DNA of 64,000 nucleotides from Flaccisagitta enflata (GCA_965153355.1 OZ231127.1:82522001-82586000), one strand, 5' to 3'. Shown: positions 10,755 through 25,134, counted from the stretch's first letter. Notes: generated by a model from the sequence alone, not told the origin. A program made the numbers and translations.

Positions 10755-10790
10755 TCGTCGTCATCATCGTCAGCGTTATAGCCCTTATCA
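10139..10790 (+). repeat. (ATC)n / (TCA)n trinucleotide tract
   Basis: About 650 bp of CATCAT repeats with GTCATC, TCGTCG variants. All six frames give homopolymer-like Ile, Ser, His, Met or Asp runs, which are not genes. It lies immediately upstream of the acceptor-site duplications. Confidence 0.95.
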
Positions 10791-10800
10791 ATCTTCTATT

Positions 10801-10944
10801 CCATTCCCTCTCCGTTGCCAAGCCGATATCTGAGATGGCATTCTCATTGTCGTCATCATCATCATCATCGTTCGCGCGGTAGCCCTAATCAATCTCCTAT
10901 TCCACTTTCTCTCCCTTGCCAAACAGATATCTGATATGGCATTC

Positions 10945-10985
<41 letters not shown>

Positions 10986-11076
10986 GTCACAATTATCATC
11001 GTCATCGTCATCATCATCATCATCATCCTCGTCATCATCATCATCGTCATCGTCATCGTCATCGTCATCATCATCA

Positions 11077-11111
<35 letters not shown>

Positions 11112-11261
11112 ATCATCTTCCTCGTCGTCATCGTCGTCATCGTCGTCGTCGTCGTCGTCGTCATCATCATCATCATCGTTCGCGCGGTAGCCCTAATCAA
11201 TCTCCTATTCCACTTCCTCTCCCTTGCCAAACAGATATCCGAGATGGCATTCTCATCTTCC

Positions 11262-11311
<50 letters not shown>

Positions 11312-11363
11312 GTCCGCGCTATAGCCCTATCTCCTATACCACTTCCTCTCCCTTGCCAAACAG
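10801..11363 (+). repeat. Tandem duplicates of an intron 3' end plus exon start
   Basis: The block TATTCCACTTCCTCTCCCTT + GCCAAACAG|ATATCTGAGATGGC is present four times. The exon-like part starts at 10826, 10927, 11235 and 11364. In the first three it runs into CATTCTCA and then (ATC/TCG)n tracts; only the fourth continues into coding sequence. Three of the four copies keep the AG acceptor (the first reads AAGCCG). Each duplicate is therefore a potential decoy 3' splice site. Confidence 0.85.
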
Positions 11364-13723
<2,360 letters not shown>

Positions 13724-13747
<24 letters not shown>

Positions 13748-14650
13748 GTAAGTTGTCAATATTATGCCAATAGTATTGTCATGTCTCTTCGCTCTAAATG
13801 CGGTAAGTTGTCGATATTATGCCAGTAGTATTGTCATATCTCTTCACTCTGAATGCGGTAGGTTGTCAATATTGTGCCAATTATACTGTCATGTTTCTTC
13901 GCTCTGAATGCGGTAAGTTGTCAATATTATGCCAATAGTATTGTCATGTCTCTTCGCTCTGAATGTGGTAAGTTGTCTATATTACGCCAATTGTACTGTC
14001 ATGTCTCTTTGCTCTGAATGTGGTAAGTTGTCAATATTGTGCCAATTGTACTGTCATGTTTCTTCGCTCTGAATGTGGTAAGTTGTCAATATTGTGCTAA
14101 TAGTATTGTCATGTCTCTTCGCTCTGAATATGTTAGGTTGTCGATTAGACGCACATTATATTGTTTCTTTGCTCTGAAGGTGGTAAGTTGTCAATATTGT
14201 GCCAATTGTACTGTCATGTCTCTTCGCTCTGAATGTGGTAAGTTGTCAATGTTGTGCTAATAGTATTGTCATGTCTCTTTGCTCTGAATATGTTAGGTTG
14301 TCGATTAGACGCACATTATATTGTTTCTTTGCTCTGAAGGTGGTAAGTTGTCAATATTGTGCCAATTGTACTGTCATGTCTCGTCGCTCTGAATGTGGTA
14401 AGTTGATAATATTGTGCCAATAGTATTGTCATGTCTCTTCGCTCTGAATGTGTTAGGTTGTCCATTAGACGCACATTATATCATCTCTTTGCTCTGAAGG
14501 TGGTAAGTTGTTGATATTGTGCCAATGGTACTGTCATGTCTCTTCGCTCTGAATGTTGGAAGTTGTCATTATTGTGCCAATAGTATTGTCATGTCTCTTT
14601 GCTCTGAATGTGGTAAGTTGTCGATATTATGCCAATTGTACTGTTGCCAA
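13724..14650 (+). repeat. About 56-bp minisatellite made of exon d 3' end plus donor site
   Basis: About 16 tandem copies of TCTCTTCGCTCTGAATGTG|G TAAGTTGTCAATATTGTGCC and AATAGTATTGTCATG. The first copy is the real end of exon d (border 13747|13748). Most later copies keep an intact GGTAAGT donor; a variant reads TGTTAGGTTG. From about 14040 a three-unit higher-order repeat of about 160 bp is visible. Reading frames across it are artefacts of the array. Confidence 0.9.
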
Positions 14651-15338
14651 AAGGATTCCAATATCATTACACCATCAATTATTGGCATAGTACTCGGAAG
14701 TGATACTTCCGGACGTATCTTCATCACACACACACACACACACACACACCCCATACCACACACACCCCATACCACACACCCCCCATACCACACACCACAC
14801 ACATATGATGTCAGATTAAAATGTTGGTCAGAAATGAATTCTGTAAAAGTTAGAATGTAAATCAAAGGCAACAAGGCCAAGAGATGTCCAATAGATGCGT
14901 CCTCTTTAGACGTAAGATATTATCATACAAATTATAAGGATATAAAGATATTAAAATCAATAATATGAAAATAAAAAGATTCAGAGATAAAGAGAGAAAT
15001 ATAAACTCATTCCTCTTTGGGAGGAGTTCAATTGGAAGACGATTGGATTTTGATTCAACGACATGTGTTTACCAACGGAAATGCCTTTAAGAATAAACTG
15101 TGGAGAGATTACAAGCATGGCTTTTCTGGTGGTGTTAGGTAACACAAACACATAACACAAGCGGTTTACAATTCTTTCTGTTGAACAAGAACATAGGATA
15201 GCGTAAATCAAAACTTTAACTTGGGGAAAGTAATTATCGTATGTTACTAAACCTTTACTTCTGATACACTCTACACTCTTGCATCGTGATCGAGATACTG
15301 TGTAATCACGATTCAGACTATTTTGATGAACGAAGAGA
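14651..15338. other. Intronic sequence
   Basis: (CA)n at 14726-14750 with CCCATACCACACA repeats to 14800. The rest has no visible exon; the expected first part of the fibrinogen domain was searched for here by eye and not seen. Confidence 0.4.
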
Positions 15339-15347
15339 GTAAGACAC

Positions 15348-16748
15348 TTGACGGTATGTTTTCCCCCTCATGTGCTCAAAACCTATGTACCCGATCGTTT
15401 TTGATTATTTTTATAATATTACTACCTAGAACCAAAGAGATTTGGGATTTTTGATCCATCTTAGGGACCGCGAGTTCCATTTATTTATCACCACTCCAAG
15501 GTGGTTGTGGTGAAAATGTTGAAATTTGGTCACTTTGGGCTAAAAATCGGGCCACTTTGGTTTGGAAATTTAACCCGAAATCTGTGAGATTATGAAACTA
15601 GAGCTCAAGAGCTTACCAGTGGTGCAATCCGCATGTTGCTATCATTTTTTGTTAAGATTTGAGAGCTTTTCAAAGATGGAAGGGTATGAGGGTTATTTTA
15701 CCAATTGAATTTGGTGGTCAATTTTGACATTTTTTATAATTTTTGATACATTTCTGCTTTGGATGGACAAATCTGGATGAAATTGGTGACCAAATTGAAG
15801 AGTTTTTGATACTCTAGATGAATCTGGTAAAATTTTGGATCGATATGACCTTCAAAATTTTTGGGACACTCTACAAGCAGGTGCTAAAAAGTGATTTTTT
15901 TTTCCATTTTGGCTACTTTGGTCAAAAAAATTGGGCACTATGAGATAGAAAATGACAAAATCAGTGGGCAAATTAAACTACTGTTCAAAATCTACTTAAT
16001 AGTGCAATCAGCATGTCAATAGGGGATTTAAAGCATATAAATTAAACAAAGCTTCAAAGATCAGTGGGTATGATAAAATGACAATTTTTGGTCATTATGA
16101 GCCTAAAAGCTCTGCCAAATCTATATGCTTCAACTATGGAAACATGCCGGTGCACCGACTGATGGAAATCTTAGACAGTAGTTCAGGCCTTACTGATTTT
16201 TGTCATTTTCTGTCTCGAAGTGCAAATTTATTGACCAAAGTAGCAAATAACTTTTTAACACCTGCCTAAATGCTCCAAAAGATTTTGAGGGGTCTGTTGA
16301 TCAAATTTTACCAGATTCAATGAGAGCATCAAAAACTCTTCAATTTCACCAGACAATCAATTTGTCTATCCCAAAGTGGAGACTTATATCAAAGAAGTAA
16401 AATGTCAAAATTGTTCCACCATCAATGAAAATAAAATGCTCTCATACCCTTCCATCAACGAAAATGCCAAATCTTGGCAAAATGTGGCATATGCGATGCA
16501 CCACTGGATTAGAATCTGGTTTCATAATCTCTGGGCCTCAGTCCATCAAACAAAGTATTAATTTTAATTTAGTGTGGCTCTACATTTTCACCACAACCTA
16601 CTGAAATGATGATAAATGGAACTCGCGGTCCCTAAAATGGATCAAAAATCCCAAATCTCTTTAGTTCTAGGTAGTAATATTATAAAAGTAATCAAAAACG
16701 ATCGGGTACATGGGTTTTGAGCATATGAGGGGGAAAACATACCGTCAA
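15348..16748. mobile_element. Fold-back MULE-like element, 1401 bp
   Basis: Ends TTGACGGTATGTTTTCC and GGAAAACATACCGTCAA are perfect inverted repeats. The arms stay alignable for several hundred bp (for example CTCATACCCTTCCATC on the right against GATGGAAGGGTATGAG on the left). A perfect 9-bp TSD GTAAGACAC flanks it (15339-15347, 16749-16757). Long arms plus 9-bp TSD is the Mutator-like pattern. No transposase frame. It sits in the intron before the fibrinogen-domain exon. Confidence 0.8.
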
Positions 16749-16779
16749 GTAAGACACACTATCTAGAAAATATGTTTGG

Positions 16780-17270
16780 CAGCACCTTTAAAGAGAGATA
16801 TCTCCATTTTTAGTTTAGATAAGTAAACAAAATCTATAAGCATTTTAATCTTCATCCAAAAATCTACAATCTGTGCGCAATCTTGTCTCTGTGCATCAAA
16901 CAGTTTAGAAATGCCATTTGTTACAAAAATGGCTAAAAAAGTAGGATTTCTTTTTTCTCCTACCCTTCCATCTTTGAAATGCTCTCAGATTTTACCAAAA
17001 ATTGATGGAAACTTATTAGCTCTTGAGCAAATTTTTAGTCAGATTTGAAAGAGAAGTAGCCCAATTTTGCAGTCAAAATGACAAAAATCTACTATCATCA
17101 CCGCAACCACTTCTTAGTTGTGATAAACAAACCAAACTCGCGGTCCCTAATTTGGTTTGAAGATTGTTTTTCTCTTTTGTTTTAGTTAGTATAAATACAA
17201 AAATAACTAAAAACAATCAGTTATATGAGTTTTGAGCAGATGAGAGGGAAAACATACCATCAACCATAAG
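16780..17270. mobile_element. Decayed relative of the 15348 element
   Basis: Shares CTCGCGGTCCCTAA (17137) and GAGGGAAAACATACCATCAA (17245-17264) with the right end of the intact copy, and an interior with TCCATCTTTGAAATGCTCTC. No left terminus or TSD visible. Confidence 0.6.
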
Positions 17271-17482
17271 TACTGCCACACTTATTTCCTAGATACCACT
17301 TACATTCTCATGTGTGAGAGTAGTAATTATCCCTTTCAGTACCCTGCTCCAACATTTCTTCACTCCTTCCCCTGAATAATAAAATACCGTCCTTGGAAAA
17401 TAATTTCCTAAACCCTCTCTAGTCCCTATGCTACCTTACCTTATGCTCCAACCTCCTCCTCTTCCTCCTCTTCTTTTCACAG

Positions 17483-17951
17483 TGAATATTGGCTTGGTTT
17501 GGACAAGATGTACCGATACACGAAATCCGGCATTTGGCATCTCAAAGTCGAAATGACTTACGACATTTTGGGATCATCAAGTTATGGGACTCCAAGTCCA
17601 AGACAAGGACAGAAAGGCGTCGGCGAGTGGGACTTCTTCTCCATCGGATCGGAAAGTGGCAATTACAAGCTGAAAATTGGGAAAATGTTCAAGAATGATA
17701 ACATGGGGACGAGTGATCCGATGCAAAATAGCAATAACGCGCCATTCAGCTCCAGCGACCGAGATCACGACACTTGGCGTCACAACTGCGCCGCCAGAGG
17801 AGGAGGTGGATGGTGGTTCTACGCTTGTTTTGCTTGTTGTGGAAATTGCGTGAGAAGCGCGACAAGATTGCAAAATTGGTGGATCTGGTATAACGGGCTT
17901 AATCGTGAGCAAGTTTCGGAGATGAAAATGTGGATAAAAAAAGTGATGTGA
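17483..17951 (+). CDS. Fibrinogen-related domain, terminal exon
   Basis: After the acceptor CTTTTCACAG the frame encodes about 155 residues ending in TGA. EYWLGLDKMYRYT, WDFFSIGSESGNYKLKIG, APFSSSDRDHDTWRHNCA, GGGGWWFYACFACCGN and a final EMKMWIKKV correspond in order to the C-terminal two-thirds of a fibrinogen C-terminal domain (known pattern: WLGLD, YRLxIG, FSTxDRDND...NCA, GGWWYxxC, EMKIRP). The Asp cluster fits the calcium site and the NCA...C pair fits the domain disulfide. Such proteins are secreted or surface lectins and adhesion factors. The exon needs a preceding phase-2 exon, whereas exon d ends in phase 1, so at least one exon (the first 80-90 residues of the domain) is missing or destroyed. 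Confidence 0.8.
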
Positions 17952-17955
17952 TAAG

Positions 17956-17956
17956 G

Positions 17957-18027
<71 letters not shown>
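17956..18027 (+). repeat. (GA)n microsatellite after the stop codon
   Basis: Starts 8 bp after TGA, so it would lie in the 3' untranslated region. Confidence 0.95.
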
Positions 18028-18029
<2 letters not shown>

Positions 18030-19349
18030 TAGCCAGAGAATCAGGCTGGTAGAACAATAGTTAGCAAGTCTGCAAGACAGAAAGACAGACAGGACTACTC
18101 GGAAAATTGTACAACTTTCACAAGTTGCCGCAAAGCAAAATGGGAAAACTTTGGTTTTACCCCCTTTTTCAAAGAGACAAATTCCATAATTCAATTTTCT
18201 TCCAACAGCTGCAGCATTGATTATGGATCCCTAGATCATGTCCAAATTAATTTTCTAATCAGATTGGGCTCTAATTATGCAAATGCCCAAATTGAGCCCA
18301 TCCAACTGTGTATTCTTAGATATGATGCTATTGTTGTTGTAACATTTGGAAATGATAGATTTGAATGATAAAACAAAATACAGGTCCAAAGGGCGAAATG
18401 ATTTTCACTAATTTGTCATTGATACTTTCCAAGTGTTACTAGATAGGGGAGGTTGAATCTCAGCTCTTTCTCGATTGATAATCCAGATAGTACACGTATT
18501 AACTTGTCAGTGAGGGCTCACAAGGCCCTTCTCCATTTATTTCAGTTTGGGTATAGTGAGGGATGTTGTTCCACTTTTCATAGCTTAAGATGGTTGACTG
18601 AAGTGTGACCTAACTAATAATTTGAAATACCGTTATGCCTTATTTCTCATGCCTGATTGATATTTTGCGTAGGAAGCAAGCCAGGCCGAACCCTTAAGAC
18701 TCTCTCAATGAAGAAAACAACATGGCACCAAAAGATTTATTTAGAGCATATAGGATTATAGGCGTTAGATTCTGACAGTCAGCAAAGGATGCAGAGAGAA
18801 CTCGGAGAACGCAGAAAAAAACGATTGGAATTGGAATCATAAAAACCCACGTGCAATTGTACTGACTTAGGCAACGATGCCCTCGCCATGCGGACGAAAT
18901 GTCTGCCTAAAGGGACTATCCTCTACTCTACTCTACTCTAAGTGGCTTTCATGTAGCTTCAAACGTTTCCGCTTCCATTTTACAGTTCATCTACTAGTAG
19001 CTATCCCGCTTACATCAACATCCCTAGGAAATTTTCAACAAAACTGTAACATCTCTAATATTGTCACACCTCAGCACGAGCACCTCTTTTTTATTCATTA
19101 GTTGTTATTACAATGTATTGATTTGTCCAGGGGCTGCCAAGCTCGGAGATTTGCTTAAACATGTCACAATAACCAATTCTCTTGTTTCTTTGCTCATCCA
19201 GGGGCCAAGCCGCAGAGTGATCAATACACGAAGAGAGAGCGAGAGAGAAAGACACACAGACAGACAGACCAACAGACACACACCCCTCCACAAACACAAC
19301 AAGGTGCTTCCACTATCTAATTGTCGCCGCCTCAAGAATCACAAATGAC
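18028..19349. other. Mostly non-coding; one short possible exon
   Basis: After CTTCCAACAG (18208) a frame of about 50 codons runs to TGA at about 18371 (contains SIDYGSLDHVQINFLIRLG); I do not recognise it. Small repeats: TCTACTCTACTCTA near 18930 and a GAGAGC/GACAGACAGACC block at 19222-19275. Nothing else. Confidence 0.35.
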
Positions 19350-19488
19350 AACAAGGCCAAGTACGTCAATAAGGTGCGACATGTGGATCGTTGAACAAAT
19401 GCGTTACTGACAGACCAACCGACTAACCAACCGATCGACCAACCAACAAACACAGCCAGATATAGAGGTGCTTTGTCGCACCTAAAAA
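19350..19488 (+). mobile_element. HA element, GGTGCGAC subfamily
   Basis: Compact complete copy: ACAAGGCC (19351), 5' arm AGGTGCGACA (19372-19381), a GACCAACC-rich block, and 3' hairpin AGGTGCTTTGTCGCACCT (19466-19483) + AAAAA. The 5' arm is the exact reverse complement of TGTCGCACCT. Its stem sequence differs completely from the commoner GTCGCG type yet pairing is kept. Confidence 0.85.
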
Positions 19489-19715
19489 CAGTAGCTGCAG
19501 TGATGAAATTAGCCACCGAACCTATTCTGTTAAAGAATCTGTCTGCGACAGGACTGCCATCACTTGAGAGCAGTCATCGCCACAATTTTCATCATCAAAG
19601 CCTCTATTGTTTCCGTCATCGTCAGAATCTGGTTGCTTTTAGTGAAATTCTGAATAAACATTGACGTTGCTAAGCTGCATTGACTATTGGAAACAAGAGC
19701 ATCATTTTTTTAAAC

Positions 19716-20590
19716 AACGTCGCGTGCTACGCGACTCTACACCGCTTTGTCGGTCCGTCGGAATCATACAAATTAGCTTTTGGGAGATTTGTTATTTTCC
19801 TCTTTTCACTGTGTTTACTTTGTTTTTGAATAGCCTTTGAGTTGTCCATGAGTTGTTCTTAGGTTGTCCACGAGTTGTCTTTGATTTGTCCTTGAGTTGT
19901 CCTTGTGTTGTCCTTGAGTGGTCTTGAAGTTGTCCTAATTGTCCTAGGGTTTTTTTTTAGTCATCCTACAGTTGTCTATTTTGTACTGAAGTTGTACTTT
20001 AGTTGTCCTGGAATCGTCCTAAAAGTGTCTTTGACTCGTTGTAGAGTTGTCCTAGAATTGTCCAAAGTTGTCCTACTTGTCCTACTAGTCCTGAAGTTGT
20101 TCTAGTGTGGTCCTACAAAAATCAGAGTGGTCAGGGAGTTGTTTTAGAGTTGTTTTAGAATTGTTCAAGAGATGTCCTTGATATGTCCTTGATTTGTCCT
20201 TGAGTTTTCAGAATGTTGTCCTAGAATTTTTCAAGTCATCCTAGAATTGTATAAGAATTGTCCCAGTTGTTTTAAAGTTATCCCAAAGTTGTCCTAAAGT
20301 TGTTTTAGAGTTGTCCTAGAGTTGTCCTAGAGTCGTCTTAGAGTCGTCCAAGAGTTGTCCTAAAGTTGTCCTAGAGTTGTCCTAAAGTTGTCCTACAGTT
20401 GTCCTAAAGTTGTCTTGGAGTTGTCCTAATGTTTACCTATATTTGATCTAAAGTTGTTCTAGATTTGTCCTAAAGTTGTTCTAAAGTTGTGCTAGAGTTG
20501 TCCTAAGGTTGTCCTAAAATTGTCCTTAAGTATTTAAGGGTTATGAATGATGCTAGGTGTGTCCTAGAATTGTCTTAAAGAATACTATCC
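19716..20590 (-). mobile_element. HA element with GTTGTCCTAGA minisatellite
   Basis: Minus strand. The terminal hairpin GTCGCGTGCTACGCGAC (19719-19735) and the GTCGGTCCGTCGG block are followed by about 60 degenerate copies of GTTGTCCTAGA / GTTGTCCTAAA to 20590. The ACAAGGCC end is not visible at the right, so the copy is truncated there. The preceding run is TTTTTTAAACAAC rather than T5. Confidence 0.7.
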
Positions 20591-20913
20591 CTGCCTATCC
20601 ACATGTGACTAAGATAGCTGAAGATAGCCGTGTAAGTAGCTTTGTTTTTTAATTGTTTGCATATTGCAGAAATTTTTTCTGGATGACAAATTTCTTCTCG
20701 TCTTGTGAAATGAAGGTATCTGATTTTGAAAAAGCATATGTAAGAGCTTTATATATATGTGTGTATGGCAACATAGTTCATAGTTACTTTATCTCAGATA
20801 AATACTTCTTTGGTGATAAACTAAGAAATAAGTGATGAAGTTCATGAGGGATTAAATATTGAAAACAAAACTTGGAGGTGGGTGGGGAGGAGGTGAAAGA
20901 GGACAAGCTTTGG
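20591..20913. other. Non-coding stretch
   Basis: AT-rich; nothing recognised. Confidence 0.4.
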
Positions 20914-22280
20914 GGGATTTGATGGACTGTGTAGGTGGGTGGAGTGGGATAAAGTGGCGTTAGGTGTTTTTTTTCCCATCAGGGTGGGATTTGATGGACT
21001 GTGTAGGTGGGTGGAGTGGGATAAAGTGGCGTTAGGTGTTTTTTTCCCATCAGGGTGGGATTTGATGGACTGTGTAGGTGGGTGGAGTGGGATAAAGTGG
21101 CGTTAGGTGTTTTTTTCCCATCAGGGTGGGATTTGATGGACTGTGTAGGTGGGTGGAGTGGGATAAAGTGGCGTTAGGTGTTTTTTTCCCATCAGGGTGG
21201 GATTTGATGGACTGTGTAGGTGGGTGGAGTGGGATAAAGTGGCGTTAGGTGTTTTTTTCCCATCAGGGTGGGATTTGATGGACTGTGTAGGTGGGTGGAG
21301 TGGGATAAAGTGGCGTTAGGTGTTTTTTTCCCATCAGGGTGGGATTTGATGGACTGTGTAGGTGGGTGGAGTGGGATAAAGTGGCGTTAGGTGTTTTTTT
21401 CCCATCAGGGTGGGATTTGATGGACTGTGTAGGTGGGTGGAGTGGGATAAAGTGGCGTTAGGTGTTTTTTTCCCATCAGGGTGGGATTTGATGGACTGTG
21501 TAGGTGGGTGGAGTGGGATAAAGTGGCGTTAGGTGTTTTTTTCCCATCAGGGTGGGATTTGATGGACTGTGTAGGTGGGTGGAGTGGGATAAAGTGGCGT
21601 TAGGTGTTTTTTTCCATCAGGGTGGGATTTGATGGACTGTGTAGGTGGGTGGAGTGGGATAAAGTGGCGTTAGGTGTTTTTTTCCCATCAGGGTGGGATT
21701 TGATGGACTGTGTAGGTGGGTGGAGTGGGATAAAGTGGCGTTAGGTGTTTTTTTCCCATCAGGGTGGGATTTGATGGACTGTGTAGGTGGGTGGAGTGGG
21801 ATAAAGTGGCGTTAGGTGTTTTTTTCCCATCAGGGTGGGATTTGATGGACTGTGTAGGTGGGTGGAGTGGGATAAAGTGGCGTTAGGTGTTTTTTTCCCA
21901 TCAGGGTGGGATTTGATGGACTGTGTAGGTGGGTGGAGTGGGATAAAGTGGCGTTAGGTGTTTTTTTCCCATCAGGGTGGGATTTGATGGACTGTGTAGG
22001 TGGGTGGAGTGGGATAAAGTGGCGTTGGGTGTTTTTTTCCCATCAGGGTGGGATTTGATGGACTGTGTAGGTGGGTGGAGTGGGATAAAGTGGCGTTGGG
22101 TGTTTTTTTCCCATCAGGGTGGGATTTGATGGACTGTGTAGGTGGGTGGAGTGGGATAAAGTGGCGTTGGGTGTTTTTTTCCCATCAGGGTGGGATTTGA
22201 TGGACTGTGTAGGTGGGTGGAGTGGGATAAAGTGGCGTTGGGTGTTTTTTTCCCATCAGGGTGGGATTTGATGGACTGTG
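20914..22280 (+). repeat. Tandem array of 71-bp units, about 19 copies
   Basis: Unit: GGGATTTGATGGACTGTGTA, GGTGGGTGGAGTGGGATAAA, GTGGCGTTAGGTGTTTTTTT, CCCATCAGGGT. Copies are almost identical. GCGTTAGGTG becomes GCGTTGGGTG in the last four units (from about 22021). One unit near 21601 lacks a C after the T-run, and the first unit has one extra T. The final copy stops at GGACTGTG|AGG. Confidence 0.97.
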
Positions 22281-22344
22281 AGGATTGATTAGTAATAGCA
22301 GCAGAAATGGCGTGAAATGTCATGATTAGGAATGACATCGATTT

Positions 22345-22495
22345 AGCGATGACGCTCTCGCTCTCTTGCTCTTGCTCTCTCGCTCTTGCTATCTCGCTTT
22401 TGCTCTCTTGCTCTCACTCTCTTGCTCTCGCTCTTTCGCTCTCGCTATCTTGCTCTTGCTATCTCGCTCTTGCTCTGGCTCTTTCTCTCTCTCTG
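22345..22495 (+). repeat. CTCGCTCTTG-type pyrimidine repeat
   Basis: Irregular CTCTCGCTCTTGCT motifs. Reading frames here are low complexity. Confidence 0.85.
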
Positions 22496-22954
22496 TCATA
22501 CTTCACTAGTAAGGGAGTACGAGATTCAGGAGAAAATCATTTTTTTCAAAATATCACCCTTGCTACCAGATAAACATGTGAGTAGGGCTTAGATAAGATG
22601 TTAGAAACTTTTTTCAGCTCAATTGGTTGAAAAAAAACCATGGGCTTGCTTAAAAAAACGAATTTTCTATGGTTTTTTGCGTTTTTGCCAGTTATTTATG
22701 GAAAGAAAGTGTTTCAATTTAATTCTAAAGCTATATTTCAACTTTAAAACTAGAAAGTGTGCCTGTAATAGTGAAAGGACACTGCCAGTCTAAGAATTGA
22801 TTAAAAAAAAATCAATTTTTCTCAAAAGAAATGAATCTTTTAAACACTTAAAAATGTTATTTTGCTTAAAATTTTTTCTGTGACTGTCTGCCTCTTTCAC
22901 TCTTTTCTTTCCTCTCCTACTCTTTCTCCCCTCTCACCTTTCTCCCCTCCGACT

Positions 22955-23431
<477 letters not shown>

Positions 23432-23432
23432 G

Positions 23433-25134
23433 TTGATTACAATGTCGATGTCGATCTTTGGACAAACCTCAACTTGACCAAAAAAAGAAAAGATCCTTAT
23501 GGAGGAGCATTTGTATGATGTCTTGATGTTACCTCTTCAATTTTTTGAGGAAGGAGTACATTGAAATTGTTTCTGTGAGGGTTAAGTGGATGATGACCAA
23601 TATGAAGCATCATGTTGCAAAGCTCATTTCAAGCCTCCTCAAAGCTGAATTTAAACCTGATTTCAAATCCAACCTAAAAACAAGTTCAGATCTTGCCTTT
23701 GGTAATGAGGGAGCCAACATGTTGAAGGACAAGGAGCTCAAGGCCAAACAGAAAGAAGTTCATCAAATTGAAGCAGATTTTTCAAAGTCTCAGAAAGAGA
23801 TCATGAAAGCAAAGTTGGCCTTGACAGACAGTGAAGCAGACAAGCTGGCAAGAGATATGGCCAAAAATAAACTGATTTCTTTATGTGTTCAAAATGGAAC
23901 AAAACACAAGTATATTGCACCACTCTCATCTCAAGCTGAGGTTAAAAAGTGCTATGGCAGGATCAAAAAGCTGAGTGAGGCAGATCAGTTGGCTATTCTG
24001 CGCCGAGAAGTTAAGTTGAACTAGTCATCCAAGGATCGCACATGGTCAGCGGTACCCGATGCCCTGCTTGGAGTGATCTAGTGAAGAAGTGAAAAGAGAG
24101 CAGGGCAGCGGCCCCAAAGGGCCGATGTCCTGTAGGACACAGGGGGGAATTTCCAGACGTCCTGAGATACTGATGGCTGATTTGAGGCCTGGAGGGCTGA
24201 AAAAAGGTCTTGCGGCAGATTTGAGGTCATGAGGAAAGATTTGAGCTCTGGAGGGCAAATTTGAGGTCTGGAGGGCTAATTTGAGGCCTTGAGGGCAGAT
24301 CTGAGGTCCGGAGATCAAATTTGAGGTCAGGAGGGCAGATTTGAGGCCTGGAGGACAGATTTCAGGTGGATTTGAAGCCTGGAGAGCTATATCAAGGTCT
24401 AACAGGGCTTATTTCAGGGCATGGAGGGCAAAAAACAGGCCTGAGAGTGCTGGTTTGGGTCCTCAATGGTCCTGGGGGGGGGACGGACAGAAGGACGGAC
24501 GGAAGGACGGACGTCTGGAAATTCCCCCCTGTGTCCTACAGGACATCGGCTTTTTGGGGCCGCTGCCCAAAAAGGCTTTGTTTTCAGAAATGCCAAATGA
24601 TTTTGTCTATTTCAAGCAGTACAATATCACAGCCAAACAGATGTATGAAAATCTGCTTGCTTTGCACACAGTTGACCCATCTGACCAAGAGGTAATTACT
24701 GTAGAGGATGTTTATGTGGCTTCTGAGTCAGTAGGTACTCAGTCTGTCAAAAAGCAAGCCAAGAGGTCTAGGGTACCTGTGGAGGAGCCTCTGAGAGACT
24801 TTAATTGGCCATTACAGGAAGAAGAATTTGTTGTCACATTGCAAGAAGATGGCTGGAACCTTGGTTCTGTGCAATCTTACAATCAGCAACAAGATAGCAT
24901 TTGTGTGCAAGCTCTCACTACTCTGAAAACAAGGATGATCAAGGAAAAACATATTGGATCTATCCCAATGATGAAGTTTTTGATGACATTCAAAGGAAAC
25001 ACTTACTTGAAATCAGGCCTTCAGTCACCTTGGCTAAAAATGTGAAAAGAAAAGATTTGGTCTTTGCCCTTCTCAATCGTGAGATCATTGAAGCCATGTG
25101 GAGACAACTGATTGGCTCCGATGGGGCAGAATAA
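23433..25134 (+). pseudogene. Unrecognised gene interrupted by an HB element
   Basis: After TTACAG (23432) a short frame (VDYNVDVDLWTNLNLTKKRK) stops at TGA. The frame 23545-24024 encodes a Lys/Glu-rich segment (LKDKELKAKQKEVHQIEADF...) ending LAILRREVKLN. The HB element (about 24030-24573) follows. Its right side resumes at about 24574 with ALFSEMPNDFVYFKQYNITA, KQMYENLLALHTVD, an acidic linker, and LQEDGWNLGSVQSYNQQQ. A frameshift near 24930-24950 moves the likely continuation (TYWIYPNDEVFDDIQRKHLL) into the next frame, ending at TAA about 25134. Style and repeat context suggest a transposon-encoded or lineage-specific protein. I cannot assign a family. The insertion plus frameshift make a functional product unlikely. 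Confidence 0.5.
24030..24573 (+). mobile_element. HB element inserted in the 23433-25134 gene
   Basis: Head TGGTCAGCGGTACCCG (24042) and GAGCAGGGCAGCGGCCC, subterminal inverted copies GTCCTGTAGGACACAGGGG (24129) and CCCCTGTGTCCTACAGGAC (about 24525), about 13 copies of a 20-bp unit like GAGGTCTGGAGGGCAGATTT, a (GGAC)n block, and the end GGGGCCGCTGCCCAAAAA (24556-24573). Confidence 0.85.
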
